A DNA stretch of 56,799 bases from Candidimonas sp. GTDB taxonomy: Bacteria > Pseudomonadota > Gammaproteobacteria > Burkholderiales > Burkholderiaceae_B. Under the pieces are notes generated by a model. It ran no database searches, was not told the origin of the DNA, and saw only the letters and a program-made list of their open reading frames with translations. The stretch covers positions 1 to 56,799 of the forward strand of contig SCRC01000099.1 of NCBI GenBank assembly GCA_004297945.1, read 5' to 3'. Of the stretch, positions 27,183 through 36,346 are shown piece after piece; positions within the stretch are counted from its first letter, which is position 1, and each line of letters begins with the position of its first letter. The position numbers were made by a program, and so were the translations under genes.

Positions 27183-27353
27183 GGTGGTGGCGCCGACCTG
27201 AACGTCGTAAGTGATCCACTAAGCACTCCAGAGCTCGCGTGACACGCTCGGCAGGCAAAGAGAAGTCCCTTGCCGTCCCAGGGTTAGGCGTGGCAAGAAG
27301 AAAAATTTTGTTATGACAACCCGTAGGGGTGACCACATCATCAGATCAATGTT

Positions 27354-27557
27354 TTACTTTTGAGCATCTCTTGCGGCACCCTGGATATTGTCACCGGCTT
27401 TTTGAATTTGCTGGCCGGCTTGACCTATTGCCTTGTCAATTGCCTTACCGGCCTTTTCTGCCGGGCCTTCGTGTTTTTGGCAACCGGCCAAGGTCAAAGA
27501 GAGGAGTCCCATCGCGACAAGGGTCACAGCACTGCGTTTATTTTTAAGCATTTTCAT
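27354..27557 (-). CDS. Small lipoprotein with amphipathic helix
   Basis: A 67-residue protein with signal peptide and lipobox LAGC (cysteine about residue 26). The mature part is one long amphipathic helix rich in Ala, Lys, Gln and Gly (AEKAGKAIDKAIGQAGQQIQ). The ATG is preceded by AGGAA. Similar tiny Ala/Lys-rich lipoproteins of unknown role are common in Burkholderiales. Confidence 0.75.
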   Translation of the reverse strand: MKMLKNKRSAVTLVAMGLLSLTLAGCQKHEGPAEKAGKAIDKAIGQAGQQIQKAGDNIQGAARDAQK

Positions 27558-27589
27558 TTCCTTTAATATTGATCTTTAGCCATTTGGCA

Positions 27590-27614
27590 CGGGCTACCAC
27601 AAGGGTCGCCCCTA
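27590..27614. repeat. Strongly decayed palindromic repeat
   Basis: GGGCTACCACAAGGGTCGCC followed by CCTA resembles the type-C repeat read on the minus strand, but the stem is broken. It is the only trace of the family between 19.5 and 36.7 kb. Confidence 0.4.
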
Positions 27615-27805
27615 TGAATCGCGGGTTCATCGAAATACCGAAACACGAATTACCGATCCGTATCAATTCCGGCAATTACTATTGCAGCGCCGAACACCTT
27701 CATGGATCAGGGTGCTGCTCCGTGGTTTGTGCAAGCCGCAGGAGCTGCCAGCTATGCCGACTACGCGACAGCTTACCAGCTTCGCCAGTTGCGCCGCCAT
27801 CCGGC

Positions 27806-27931
27806 TTCGGGATCTCCGCCGACGAAGTTGTGCGCCATTGCAGTGAATGGGTGCAGGCGACAAATCTTCCAGTCAATACCGATTTCGAAGACGGTTACTC
27901 CCGCACGATCGATGGGCTGGTAGGGCGCGTG
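27806..27931 (+). pseudogene. Fragment of a PEP mutase/isocitrate lyase-family protein
   Basis: The frame encodes FGISADEVVRHCSEWVQATN and then LPVNTDFEDGYSRTIDGLVG. This matches the DEVVAHCR...TDLPVNADFEDG segment of PEP-mutase/isocitrate-lyase-type proteins. The flanks continue the match only with frameshifts (TSFAS before, RHDIGVSALVS after). A degraded gene, convergent with the AraC regulator. Confidence 0.5.
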
Positions 27932-27977
27932 GCGCCACGATATCGGTGTATCGGCCCTGGTCAGTTGCATGTATTAT

Positions 27978-28859
27978 TTATAGCGGCTGGCCTGTCTTTT
28001 GGAATAAACGCCATTCGCCGGGCGTAGAGCCAAAGCGCTCCTTGAACATTCTGCCGAACGAAGAATGATCGGAAAAACCGCAGGAATACGCTAACGCGCC
28101 GATATGCGTGCCTGTGGACGAGTGTTCAATAAGTCTTCGCGCCCTGTCCAGGCGCACATCGCGTAGAACGGAATTAACGGTCGTACCCTGGCTGGCAAAA
28201 ACGCGGTACAGCTTGGCACGTGAGCAGCCCAGCGCGCTGGCCAGTGCTTCGGCATTCAAATCAGGGTTGTGAGCCTGCTCCTGCATAACACGCAACGCGT
28301 CGGTAAATACGGTTCGCCGAAAATCATTGCAACCTTCGCTGGCGCACTTTGAATTGCTTCGCAACAGCATCAAAGCCATTTCCACAGTTATATCAAGCAT
28401 ATTTGCCAGTTCGAGCTGGCCCAATGAGCCGGCTTGCCGGTCCAGCAACACCATCTGGCTGCATATGAAAGGCGCCAGCGGGCTATGGTCGAGCAGCGCA
28501 ACAGGGCCGAAAAATTCAACCCCCACGCCCATCGCCTGTATGACTCTGTCGCGCGCAAGCAGCAAATGCACTTCGCGAGAATCACTCCAGTAAAATTCCC
28601 CGTGTGCCGGGTTAATCACAACCAGCGAACCCGACTCTATGCGCGTTACAGCGCCATCCTCATCGTGCAATTCGACTGAGCCCTCTTGAAGCAGCATGAG
28701 TACGAGCCATTCGCCAGGCGTGGACAGAACCTTGCTTGGGTGCGCCCAGCCGGCGCATGAACAGAATTTCCTGCGGATACCATTTACCCAGGCAGCCTGA
28801 CCATTGCGGCTACGCAAATCGGGCGTGGCCGCGCAGTGCAAACAGGAATTACCGGGCAC
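27978..28859 (-). CDS. AraC-family transcriptional regulator
   Basis: The 293-residue protein has an N-terminal ligand/dimerisation part with a beta-rich stretch (GSVELHDEDGAVTRIESGSL) and a C-terminal double helix-turn-helix: LNAEALASALGCSRAKLYRV and then HIGALAYSCGFSDHSSFGRMF with FKERFGSTPGEWR. This arrangement is of the AraC/FeaR type. It starts with GTG; no clear ribosome site was seen, so the N-terminus is uncertain. It lies next to a sugar-porter gene and may control the 29-35.5 kb cluster. Confidence 0.9.
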   Translation of the reverse strand: MPGNSCLHCAATPDLRSRNGQAAWVNGIRRKFCSCAGWAHPSKVLSTPGEWLVLMLLQEGSVELHDEDGAVTRIESGSLVVINPAHGEFYWSDSREVHLLLARDRVIQAMGVGVEFFGPVALLDHSPLAPFICSQMVLLDRQAGSLGQLELANMLDITVEMALMLLRSNSKCASEGCNDFRRTVFTDALRVMQEQAHNPDLNAEALASALGCSRAKLYRVFASQGTTVNSVLRDVRLDRARRLIEHSSTGTHIGALAYSCGFSDHSSFGRMFKERFGSTPGEWRLFQKTGQPL

Positions 28860-29024
28860 GGACTACACCACACGCCCGCCCGGCCTCGCAGCCAAGGCGC
28901 TCCGTATGTGGCGGTTCGTCATAGTTCTCGATTAGCATTGTCTGTACTTTAGCAAGCGGCCGAGCAGAAGCTTTACAATACACGCCTTGAGCTATGTCTG
29001 CCAGTTTTTAATCTGCTTTTTGAA

Positions 29025-30449
29025 TCAGCCGCCGGAAATGCCTCGACCAGCCCCCAATGCGGCCTCTCGAGCTGGCGGCGAGCCGCCCAGCATGCGCAAG
29101 GGCCGACCAGCCAATACATTAGCTTCAATGACTTCCAGAGAAACCAGGCGGGTTTCAGGCAGGAATACGATACAAATTACCAGCGACAACACGCATACCA
29201 ACAGAAACAGGCCAATAGTGGCCGCCAACCCGATGCTCTGAACGATGGACAGAAATGTGAAGGCGACCAACGCATTGAACAGCCAGCTGATAGCCGACGC
29301 AGCAGCGATGCCCTGCTCGCGAATGGCACTAGGGAAAAGCTCAGACATCAGCACATAAGGCAATGGCCCCAGACTGACGGCAAATGCCATAATATAAACA
29401 CCCAGGCCTGCTAGCCCTACCCAGGGCCAATCGAAGACCGCCGCTGCGCACACGGCGGCCAACCCCACCACCATGACGGCCGAGCCACTGATCAACAGCG
29501 GGCGCCGGCCGGCGCGGTCCACAATGGCCAGCGCCGCAAGCGTTGCAACAAAATTGACCAGGCCCAAGCCAAAAGTGGCCGCCAGGGCAGCTACGCCCGG
29601 AGCAAAGCCCAGTGTTTGAAAAATGCGTGGGGCGTAATACAGTATGCCATCGATGCCGCTTAAGTTTTGCAGCACAAACAGCAGGCTGCACAACATTAAT
29701 ACGGCGACCGTGCTGCCTCGTTCGAACCCGCCGCGGCGCAACTTTTTCCTGCCCTGGTCAGCGGTATAACCGCTTGTTTCGGGCCCGACAGTGGCCCCTG
29801 CGGAAATCTCGCGCCACTCGTCCAGCAGGCCCAGCCGCCGCGCAGCGTGTTCGGCGGCGGGCATATCGCCTCGGGATGCCAGCCACCGGGGGCTTTCAGG
29901 CAGCAGCCAAATCGCCAGCAAGCCTAGTATGGCCGGCAACGCGCCCGAACCCAGAATCAGTCGCCAAGACACCGACGACGCAAACGCCAGCGCAATACTA
30001 TAGGCAATCAGGATGCCAGCTGTTATGGCGAGCTGGAACAGCGCTACGACAGCCCCACGCCGTCGGGCTGGAGTCGCCTCTGCGGCGTACATGGGAATAA
30101 CCATCGACGAGAGCCCGACCGAGACACCGACCACGATGCGCGCAGCAATGAACCAAGCGTAATCCGGAGTGGCGAGAATAATACCGTACCCCGCCAAAGC
30201 AAAAGCGACGGCCAATAATATGACGATCCGCCGTCCCCACCGCTGAGACACGGGGCCGGCCAGCATCGCACCAAAAAAACAGGCAATGACAAGGATGGCA
30301 ACCAGGGATTGCTCGCCGGTTACGCTTAATTGGAAAACATCTTTCAGTATGTCCAGGACCCCCGCGATCGACGTTATGCCGAACCCGAACAACACGCCGA
30401 AACATATCACCAGCATCGAGACCCTATGGGTCGGATCTAACAGTCGCAA
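29025..30449 (-). CDS. MFS sugar-porter family transporter
   Basis: A 474-residue protein with 12 predicted membrane spans. Sugar-porter signatures are present: RWGRRIVIL after span 2, a PESPRWLASRGD loop after span 6, DRAGRRPLL after span 8, and a PETR motif after span 12. Members carry hexoses, pentoses or inositols with protons. The ORF start is a TTG; ATG at 30416 (Met12) is an alternative and neither has a strong ribosome site. Divergent from the aminotransferase gene. Confidence 0.9.
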   Translation of the reverse strand: MRLLDPTHRVSMLVICFGVLFGFGITSIAGVLDILKDVFQLSVTGEQSLVAILVIACFFGAMLAGPVSQRWGRRIVILLAVAFALAGYGIILATPDYAWFIAARIVVGVSVGLSSMVIPMYAAEATPARRRGAVVALFQLAITAGILIAYSIALAFASSVSWRLILGSGALPAILGLLAIWLLPESPRWLASRGDMPAAEHAARRLGLLDEWREISAGATVGPETSGYTADQGRKKLRRGGFERGSTVAVLMLCSLLFVLQNLSGIDGILYYAPRIFQTLGFAPGVAALAATFGLGLVNFVATLAALAIVDRAGRRPLLISGSAVMVVGLAAVCAAAVFDWPWVGLAGLGVYIMAFAVSLGPLPYVLMSELFPSAIREQGIAAASAISWLFNALVAFTFLSIVQSIGLAATIGLFLLVCVLSLVICIVFLPETRLVSLEVIEANVLAGRPLRMLGGSPPAREAALGAGRGISGG

Positions 30450-30739
30450 TCAAAACACCTTGCACGATTTTTTTAGTCGAATACTATAACAAGCAGCAAG
30501 CCATCATGGGCTGGATGCCATACTACCTCTCATCCCAGAACAACAGATGACTCGACTAGCGAAAAAATGGCTAGTGAGACACCAGAACCAAACATTGAGA
30601 CGTTGTATCTAACAGCGCAATCGGCGCTGAATTTACACTTTGCTACGAGAGCTGCTGCAGGTTCACTCATGACTGCCCGCTTAGCTAACGCCGCCCTTCG
30701 CGTAGCCCTGCGCGCCGCCTGTGCACACCAAGGAAAAAT
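30450..30739. promoter_or_regulatory. Divergent promoter region of the carbohydrate-like cluster
   Basis: 290 bases without a gene between the two divergent units. ACTAGC (30555-30560) and GCTAGT (30570-30575) form a small inverted repeat with flanking CTC/GAG, a possible regulator site. Promoter boxes were not fixed. Confidence 0.35.
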
Positions 30740-32077
30740 ATGAATATGCCCCTCACTAGCCAACCCTCCTCGTCAACAGCACAACCCGGCGCCGAGCTGG
30801 CTATCAATGGCGGCACTCCCGTACGAACGCAGCCTTTGCCATGGGAATTCCCGGGCGCATACTGGATGGGCGAAGAAGAACTCGATCTAGTCAGCCGGGT
30901 TGTAAAAGCGCGCAGTCCATTCCGCTTTTACGGCCTCGACGCCCAGGGAATGGTAGACACGCTCGAGGCCGAATGGCGTACCAACTTTGGCCACAAGCAC
31001 GCCCTGGGAGTCTCATCGGGATCAGTCGCGCTGACCATTGCCTTGTCTGCACTCGATCTGGGGCCCGGCGACGAGGTCCTCGTGCCCGGCTACCTATGGG
31101 TCAGCTGTGTTTCAGCGGTTGTGCGCACCGGCGCCATTCCGAAGCTTGTCGACATCGACGATACCTTTTGCATCGACCCGCAAGATCTGCAGCGGCAAAT
31201 CGGCCCTCGAACCAGAGCGGTGCTTTGTGTGCACATGAGCGGGGCCCCCGGAAATATCCAGGAAATCGCCTCGATCTGCAAAGATCGCCATCTGTTCCTT
31301 GTCGAAGACTGCGCACAGGCAGCCGGTGCAAGCTATAAGGGTCGGGCTGTAGGCCGTTTCGGCGACATCGGCATTTTCAGTTTCCAGTTGAACAAGAATA
31401 TGACCTCGGGCGAAGGCGGGCTCATGGTCTGCGAAGACGACACGTTATTTCGCCGCATCGTGGCCTTGCACGACCTTGGGTATCCACGCACCGAAGCGGG
31501 CCGGCTCGATGTCAACGATCCCGACACGCAGTTATGGGGCCTGGGGGCCCGCATGTCGGAACTGGCCGGCGCCATGGCGCTTGCGCAAATGCGCAAGCTA
31601 CCCGCCATTACGCAGGCAATGCGCAATGCCAAATGGCGTATCCGCGATGCGCTGGAAGGCACGCCGGGCCTGAAATTCAGAACCGTCCTGGATCGGGCAG
31701 GCGATAGCGGGCCCGCATTATTGATGATGCTGCCCGACGAAGCATCGGCCCGGTCGTTCATCGATGCTCTGAATGCGGAAGGCATCGTCGGCCCGCAAGG
31801 CAGCCTTACCTGCATCACCATGCGCCAATGGGGCATGCACTGGTATTCGAATATTCCGAGCCTGGTGAACCGCCGTTCCAATAGCCGTGACGGATTCCCC
31901 TGGACGCATCCGGACAACGCCTTCGCCAACGCGTACAGCTACAAACAGGGGGCGCTGGCAAAATGCGACGATCTGCATGCTCGCGGCGCCATGCTGGCTA
32001 TTGCATCGACACTGACCGACCAGGATGTCAGCGACGTCATACAAGCCATGCGCAAAGTCGCCCAAGGGGTACTTTAA
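30740..32077 (+). CDS. DegT/DnrJ/EryC1/StrS-family PLP aminotransferase
   Basis: The 445-residue protein opens with ELAINGGTPVR, then GVSSGSVALTIAL (phosphate-binding region), VEDCAQAAGASYKG (Asp190 for the pyridine nitrogen) and FSFQLNKNMTSGEGG (Lys219, the PLP lysine). The family transfers amino groups to keto-sugars or keto-cyclitols; the ELAINGGTPVR start and TSGEGG are reminiscent of the scyllo-inosose aminotransferase branch. AAGGA precedes the ATG. With two sugar porters and a cyclitol/sugar-type dehydrogenase next to it, a role on an amino- or keto-cyclitol or sugar is inferred. Confidence 0.9.
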   Translation: MNMPLTSQPSSSTAQPGAELAINGGTPVRTQPLPWEFPGAYWMGEEELDLVSRVVKARSPFRFYGLDAQGMVDTLEAEWRTNFGHKHALGVSSGSVALTIALSALDLGPGDEVLVPGYLWVSCVSAVVRTGAIPKLVDIDDTFCIDPQDLQRQIGPRTRAVLCVHMSGAPGNIQEIASICKDRHLFLVEDCAQAAGASYKGRAVGRFGDIGIFSFQLNKNMTSGEGGLMVCEDDTLFRRIVALHDLGYPRTEAGRLDVNDPDTQLWGLGARMSELAGAMALAQMRKLPAITQAMRNAKWRIRDALEGTPGLKFRTVLDRAGDSGPALLMMLPDEASARSFIDALNAEGIVGPQGSLTCITMRQWGMHWYSNIPSLVNRRSNSRDGFPWTHPDNAFANAYSYKQGALAKCDDLHARGAMLAIASTLTDQDVSDVIQAMRKVAQGVL

Positions 32078-32132
32078 TGTTAACGCGTAAAAAATCGGGA
32101 GGCCGCCATACTCGTCATTCTGGAGCACTGCA

Positions 32133-33836
32133 TTGATCTACTTCGTCGCGGCCATCGCAGGCATTGCCGGAATCCTGTTCGGCTTTGACGAAGGCATTAT
32201 TGCTGGCGCCCTTCATTTTTTACACAATGAATTTAGTATTACACCGCTCGACGAGGGCCTGATGACGGCTGCAGTTCCGTTCGGCGCCTTATTCGGGGCT
32301 CTATTTGCCGGCCCGGCATCCGAACGCTACGGTCGGCGCGCACTGTTGCTGGGTGCCGCGATTCTGTTCATTATCGGAGCCGTCTTTGCCGGGCTAATTA
32401 CCGCCATATGGATGCTAAGCGCCGCACGGTTGATGCTGGGCGTGGCCATTGGCGTTGCCGCCATGATCGCGCCGCTGTATATCTCGGAAAGCGCGCCTGC
32501 CGCTAAACGCGGCATGCTGGTCTCGATCTACCAATTGGCTATTACTCTTGGCATTCTGGGTGCTTATCTGGTCAGTTTCGCTATGGGCAATTCCTGGCGC
32601 CTGATGTTCGCGATAGGGGCTGTGCCGGGGATGGCGCTATTCTTGGGAATGTTTCTGCTCAACGACACGCCGCGCTGGCTTGCGTTAAAAGGCCGGCACG
32701 CCGAAGCACAAACAACCCTGGCCAAGCTGCGCGGGGTTTCTGCGCAGGCGCCAGGGGTAGCCAATGAACTGGCCTCAATCACTCGCACAGCGGCGCAAGA
32801 TACCGGCACGGCGAAATGGTCGGATCTTTTATCCCCGTCCGTGAAGCCGGCACTCATAGTCAGCATAGGCCTGTTTCTGTTACAGCAATTAAGCGGTATC
32901 AACGCCGTCATCTATTACGCTCCGACCGTGCTCAAGGAAGCCGGCTTCGATTCGCATGCAACACAGCTTATGGCCACTATAGGCATAGGCGTCGTCAATG
33001 TCGGCATGACAGTGGTGGGCATGATGCTCATCGACCGCATCGGACGACGCAAGCTGCTGTTCATCGGGTTTGTCGGCACGGCGCTAAGCCTTGGCATGAT
33101 CGCCATCGGGGCCGCCACCAAGTCTCCTTCGCTCGATGTGCTGGCCATGGCCGGACTGGTGCTGTATATTGCCGCCTTCGCCGCCAGTATCGGGCCCCTG
33201 CCCTGGGTAATGATGTCGGAACTCTTTCCCCAGCATGTACGCGGCCTCGGAATGAGCGTCGCCTCGCTGGCCAACTGGGGTTTCAATTTCTTGGTGGTGT
33301 TCTCCTTCCCGGTGTTGGTTGCCTCAATTGGCCTAGGGGGTGTATTTGCCATTTATGCCCTGGTTTGCGTGACCGGGATAATCTTCACGGCCAGACGGGT
33401 TCCCGAGACTAGCGGTGTAAGCCTCGAAGAAATCGAACTGCATCTTAAAAGCGGCCATCCGTTACGCTTGCTAGGCTCATTTTCAATGGCGGCGCAAGCA
33501 GCCCGTAGCGATCAGGGCGCGGTGGAGCAAAGCGTGGGCGACGTTAACGAAACCACGAACCTGATCCGCGCCATTATCGAACTGGGGCCCTACAAGGCCG
33601 TCCTCATGCCCATGGCTCACGAAATCGGGCGTGTCGCGCACACCAATGTGCAAGTCCGCCTCGCGTTGCAAGTGGTCTCGATCCGAGCCGATTTTCCGCG
33701 GTCAGGGCGCCTGAGACGGGCCGATCTGGCCGGAGAAGCCAGCACCCTCTTCGCCTTTCTGGAACATATCCGGTTTGCATCGCCCGACTTCCTGGGTTCT
33801 GTAGGCGAATGGCCCGTGGGAGGCAAGCGTGGATAA
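32133..33836 (+). CDS. MFS sugar-porter transporter with a 117-residue C-terminal extension
   Basis: Residues 1-449 form a 12-span sugar porter (GFDEGIIAGAL, RYGRRALLL, NDTPRWLALKGR, QQLSGINAVIYYAP, DRIGRRKLL, PETSGVSLEEIE). Residues 450-567 are a soluble tail with predicted helices (TNLIRAIIELGPYKAVLMPM) that I do not recognise and that its paralogue at 29-30 kb lacks. The start is TTG with GGAG 7 bases upstream; the first span follows at once. The stop overlaps the start of the GMC gene by 8 bases, implying coupled translation. Confidence 0.88.
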   Translation: MIYFVAAIAGIAGILFGFDEGIIAGALHFLHNEFSITPLDEGLMTAAVPFGALFGALFAGPASERYGRRALLLGAAILFIIGAVFAGLITAIWMLSAARLMLGVAIGVAAMIAPLYISESAPAAKRGMLVSIYQLAITLGILGAYLVSFAMGNSWRLMFAIGAVPGMALFLGMFLLNDTPRWLALKGRHAEAQTTLAKLRGVSAQAPGVANELASITRTAAQDTGTAKWSDLLSPSVKPALIVSIGLFLLQQLSGINAVIYYAPTVLKEAGFDSHATQLMATIGIGVVNVGMTVVGMMLIDRIGRRKLLFIGFVGTALSLGMIAIGAATKSPSLDVLAMAGLVLYIAAFAASIGPLPWVMMSELFPQHVRGLGMSVASLANWGFNFLVVFSFPVLVASIGLGGVFAIYALVCVTGIIFTARRVPETSGVSLEEIELHLKSGHPLRLLGSFSMAAQAARSDQGAVEQSVGDVNETTNLIRAIIELGPYKAVLMPMAHEIGRVAHTNVQVRLALQVVSIRADFPRSGRLRRADLAGEASTLFAFLEHIRFASPDFLGSVGEWPVGGKRG

Positions 33837-35478
33837 CACACTGGACTGCGACGTTTGCATTGTGGGCACGGGCGCTGGCGGGGGCATTCTCGCCTACGAA
33901 CTGGCCAAAGCAGGGCTCACGGTGATCTCCCTGGAGCAGGGTGGCCAGTTGCCCGCCGATCAGTTCAAAACGGTATCGCCGCCAGGCGCCGTCAAAGACT
34001 TCGGCATAGGGCCGGATACCGTCTGGCCCAGCGATCCGCACGACAGCCTGTTCATCCACCCTTTGTTTGCCGACGGCGCTACCGGCTCGACCACGCGTCC
34101 GAAAAGCGGGTTTCAGCATTTCCAGATCTTGGCTGTAGACGGCTTGCAAAACTTATGGAACGGCGTCAGTGTCAGGTTTTCCGACACCGATCTACACAGC
34201 TGGCCCCTGGACTATGCCACGCTGGCCCCCCATTACTCAGCCGTCGAACAGCTTATTACGGTCTGCGGCACGGCAGAAAACCTGAAAGAATTACCCGATG
34301 GTGAATTTATAGAGCCCAAGCCGCTACGCCCCGCCGATACCCTGATCGTCCAGGCCGCGCGCGGCCTGGGCGATCCTGATTCGCATGCCATTCCCAATCG
34401 CAAAGCCATCAACACCCGCGCCGGCATGACGAGTTCCTGCATTTCAACAGGTGTCTGCACATCAGGCTGTCCGGTCGGCTCGGTCTATAAATTCTCTGCC
34501 CGGCTTCTGCCCGAAATCGCCGCCCTGCCCAACTATGAACTGCGCACCCACGCCAAAGCGCTGCGTTTGATGTGCGACGCTGGCACGCAGCATATATCAG
34601 GCATCGAATACCTGGACACGCAGACCGGCCGGCACGGCACGATCCGCGCGCGAAACTTTGTGCTGGCCGCAGGCGCCATCGAAACTCCTCGCATCTTGTT
34701 CAACTCGGCTGATTCTAGCAACCCGGCCGGTCTGGGCAACCGCAACGATCTGGTCGGGCGGGGGCTGCAAGACAATCCCAAAGTAGTGCTGTCGACCTCC
34801 TTGCGCAAATTGTGGGGGAAACGGCGCGACTACGACATTGGCTACGGCGACCTGCTGATACTTTTATCTCGCGGCAAGCTACCCAACGGGTCATCATTCC
34901 CATTCATAGGCCATGCCATTCACGGCATTGCCGATGTTCCGCACTACCTCGGCGCCATGAAGCCGTTTCCCCCCTTTGTAAAAGAGCGGCTGGCGCGCAT
35001 GATGTTCTACAGCTATGTAACTCTTGGGCTGTTCTGCGCCGGCGAACCGACACCGGGTAACCGCGTACGCGTCGGTGGCACCATGGACAAATACGGCGTG
35101 CGACAGGTGCAAGTTGATTTCTCCATCCCCAGCGCAGCTCACGCCCAGATGGACGCCATGATGGCCTGGGGCCGCAAGGTTCTGCGCGGCGCCTCGGCAA
35201 CAAAACTGTACACCACCCGCGATAACAGCGGCACCGGCATTCATTATGCGGGCACGACGCCGATTTCGGCAACGCCCGACGACGGCGTCGTCGATGTCAA
35301 CCTCAAGGTGCACGGCCTGGACAATCTGTTCATCTGCGATGGCGGGGTTATACCGATACTGCCGGACAAGCACCTCACATTGACGATCATGGCTTTGTCG
35401 CATCGCCTGGGCAAACATATTGCCGACACTGTGCGCCGCGACGAACTGACTGCCGTGCAGGTAGCTATGGCCCAGTAG
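33829..35478 (+). CDS. GMC-family FAD dehydrogenase with CX5CX3C cluster motif
   Basis: A 549-residue flavoprotein starting GTG. The FAD-binding CDVCIVGTGAGGGILAYELA is at residues 7-26 and LAAGAIETPRIL in the middle. The C-terminal block has GIHYAGT (active-site histidine) and HGLDNLFICDGGVIPILPDK. Cys204, Cys210 and Cys214 are spaced CX5CX3C, the spacing of the 3Fe-4S ligands in bacterial FAD glucose dehydrogenase and its relatives. Those enzymes pass electrons to a cytochrome c subunit and use a small Tat-exported partner; neither is adjacent. No signal peptide is seen. It probably oxidises a sugar or cyclitol hydroxyl. Confidence 0.88.
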   Translation: MDNTLDCDVCIVGTGAGGGILAYELAKAGLTVISLEQGGQLPADQFKTVSPPGAVKDFGIGPDTVWPSDPHDSLFIHPLFADGATGSTTRPKSGFQHFQILAVDGLQNLWNGVSVRFSDTDLHSWPLDYATLAPHYSAVEQLITVCGTAENLKELPDGEFIEPKPLRPADTLIVQAARGLGDPDSHAIPNRKAINTRAGMTSSCISTGVCTSGCPVGSVYKFSARLLPEIAALPNYELRTHAKALRLMCDAGTQHISGIEYLDTQTGRHGTIRARNFVLAAGAIETPRILFNSADSSNPAGLGNRNDLVGRGLQDNPKVVLSTSLRKLWGKRRDYDIGYGDLLILLSRGKLPNGSSFPFIGHAIHGIADVPHYLGAMKPFPPFVKERLARMMFYSYVTLGLFCAGEPTPGNRVRVGGTMDKYGVRQVQVDFSIPSAAHAQMDAMMAWGRKVLRGASATKLYTTRDNSGTGIHYAGTTPISATPDDGVVDVNLKVHGLDNLFICDGGVIPILPDKHLTLTIMALSHRLGKHIADTVRRDELTAVQVAMAQ

Positions 35479-35541
35479 CCGGTAGAGTGATAGCCGGCAC
35501 GTTCTTGTACCAACGAGTTTGGATTCTTCCGTGAATCGGGT

Positions 35542-35985
35542 TCAGCGACGCCCTGCCGTTGCAAGCAGGAAGATAGCTGTGCCCAAGCCCCAGGCGCCAT
35601 TGATGGAAAGAGCCGTTATCACGCCAACGGGATGGAAACCCCCACCCATCGGCAAGCCGTTGATCGGCAACACCACAAACCACGCGACCAGGCTTGGGCC
35701 GATAGCGCCAAACACAATCGCTACTATCAGGTAAGCGAACAGGTGACGGGGGAATGAGCGCTCGGACAAGACATATACCAAGCCCCAAATGCCACCCCAA
35801 AAAGCGAGTGACCAGATTTTTGGCACGCCAAACGGTGGTGTTGGAGCGAGAGGAAAAGGCTTGACTGAAACAAAGTGAATGGCATGGAGCAAGGTCAACA
35901 TGCCCTGGTGAAAAACGAGTACCGCAACGAATCCCGCTGCAAAACCCAGCAGATAACGGGACAGGCGATGAGTTGAATCTGTCAA
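35542..35985 (-). CDS. Conserved small inner-membrane protein
   Basis: A 147-residue protein with four hydrophobic spans and the motif PTPPFGVPKIWSLAFWGGIW between spans 1 and 2. It resembles conserved hypothetical membrane proteins of proteobacteria whose function is unknown. I placed the start at a TTG (35985, LTDSTHRL) because AAGGAG lies 7 bases before it; the longer frame to 36153 has no hydrophobic or family support. Confidence 0.7.
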   Translation of the reverse strand: MTDSTHRLSRYLLGFAAGFVAVLVFHQGMLTLLHAIHFVSVKPFPLAPTPPFGVPKIWSLAFWGGIWGLVYVLSERSFPRHLFAYLIVAIVFGAIGPSLVAWFVVLPINGLPMGGGFHPVGVITALSINGAWGLGTAIFLLATAGRR

Positions 35986-36346
35986 GTGACGACTCCTTAA
36001 AGCCGACTGATTATGCGATTGCCTCGCAGGTGCTGATCTTACACCATTTGGGCCAAAGCGTGGCCGCGAGTTGGGATAGTCCAACTGGACGAAACGGCCG
36101 GCCACATGCGTCGCCTCGATACGTGATTGCTTTGGCCTCTTCTCTTGGGCCACTTCTCTTGGGCCTCTTCCGAGACCGCCCGAAATTCAGTAGCCACCGT
36201 GCGACACAGATGCAAACAAATGTTAGGGTACCTGCGCAAACGGCTGGAACAGTTGCGTTTTGACGCATATTAGGGGTTCTCGTTTACATTGCCTGCCTCT
36301 ATTTCGCCGACAATGGGACATCACGTTAAAAGTGCAGGAGCAAAAT
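35986..36346. other. Intergenic region with no supported gene
   Basis: About 360 bases between divergent genes. Overlapping short frames on both strands show no motif I recognise. It must contain the promoter of the secreted protein at 36347. Confidence 0.4.

Noticed and set aside
27569..28027. Intact 152-codon gene upstream of the AraC regulator
   Set aside because: Only residues 80-121 match a family and the match continues in other frames, so it is treated as a pseudogene fragment.
36011..36268. Minus-strand ORF upstream of the membrane protein gene
   Set aside because: No motif, no ribosome site, and it overlaps the likely promoter region of the divergent genes.
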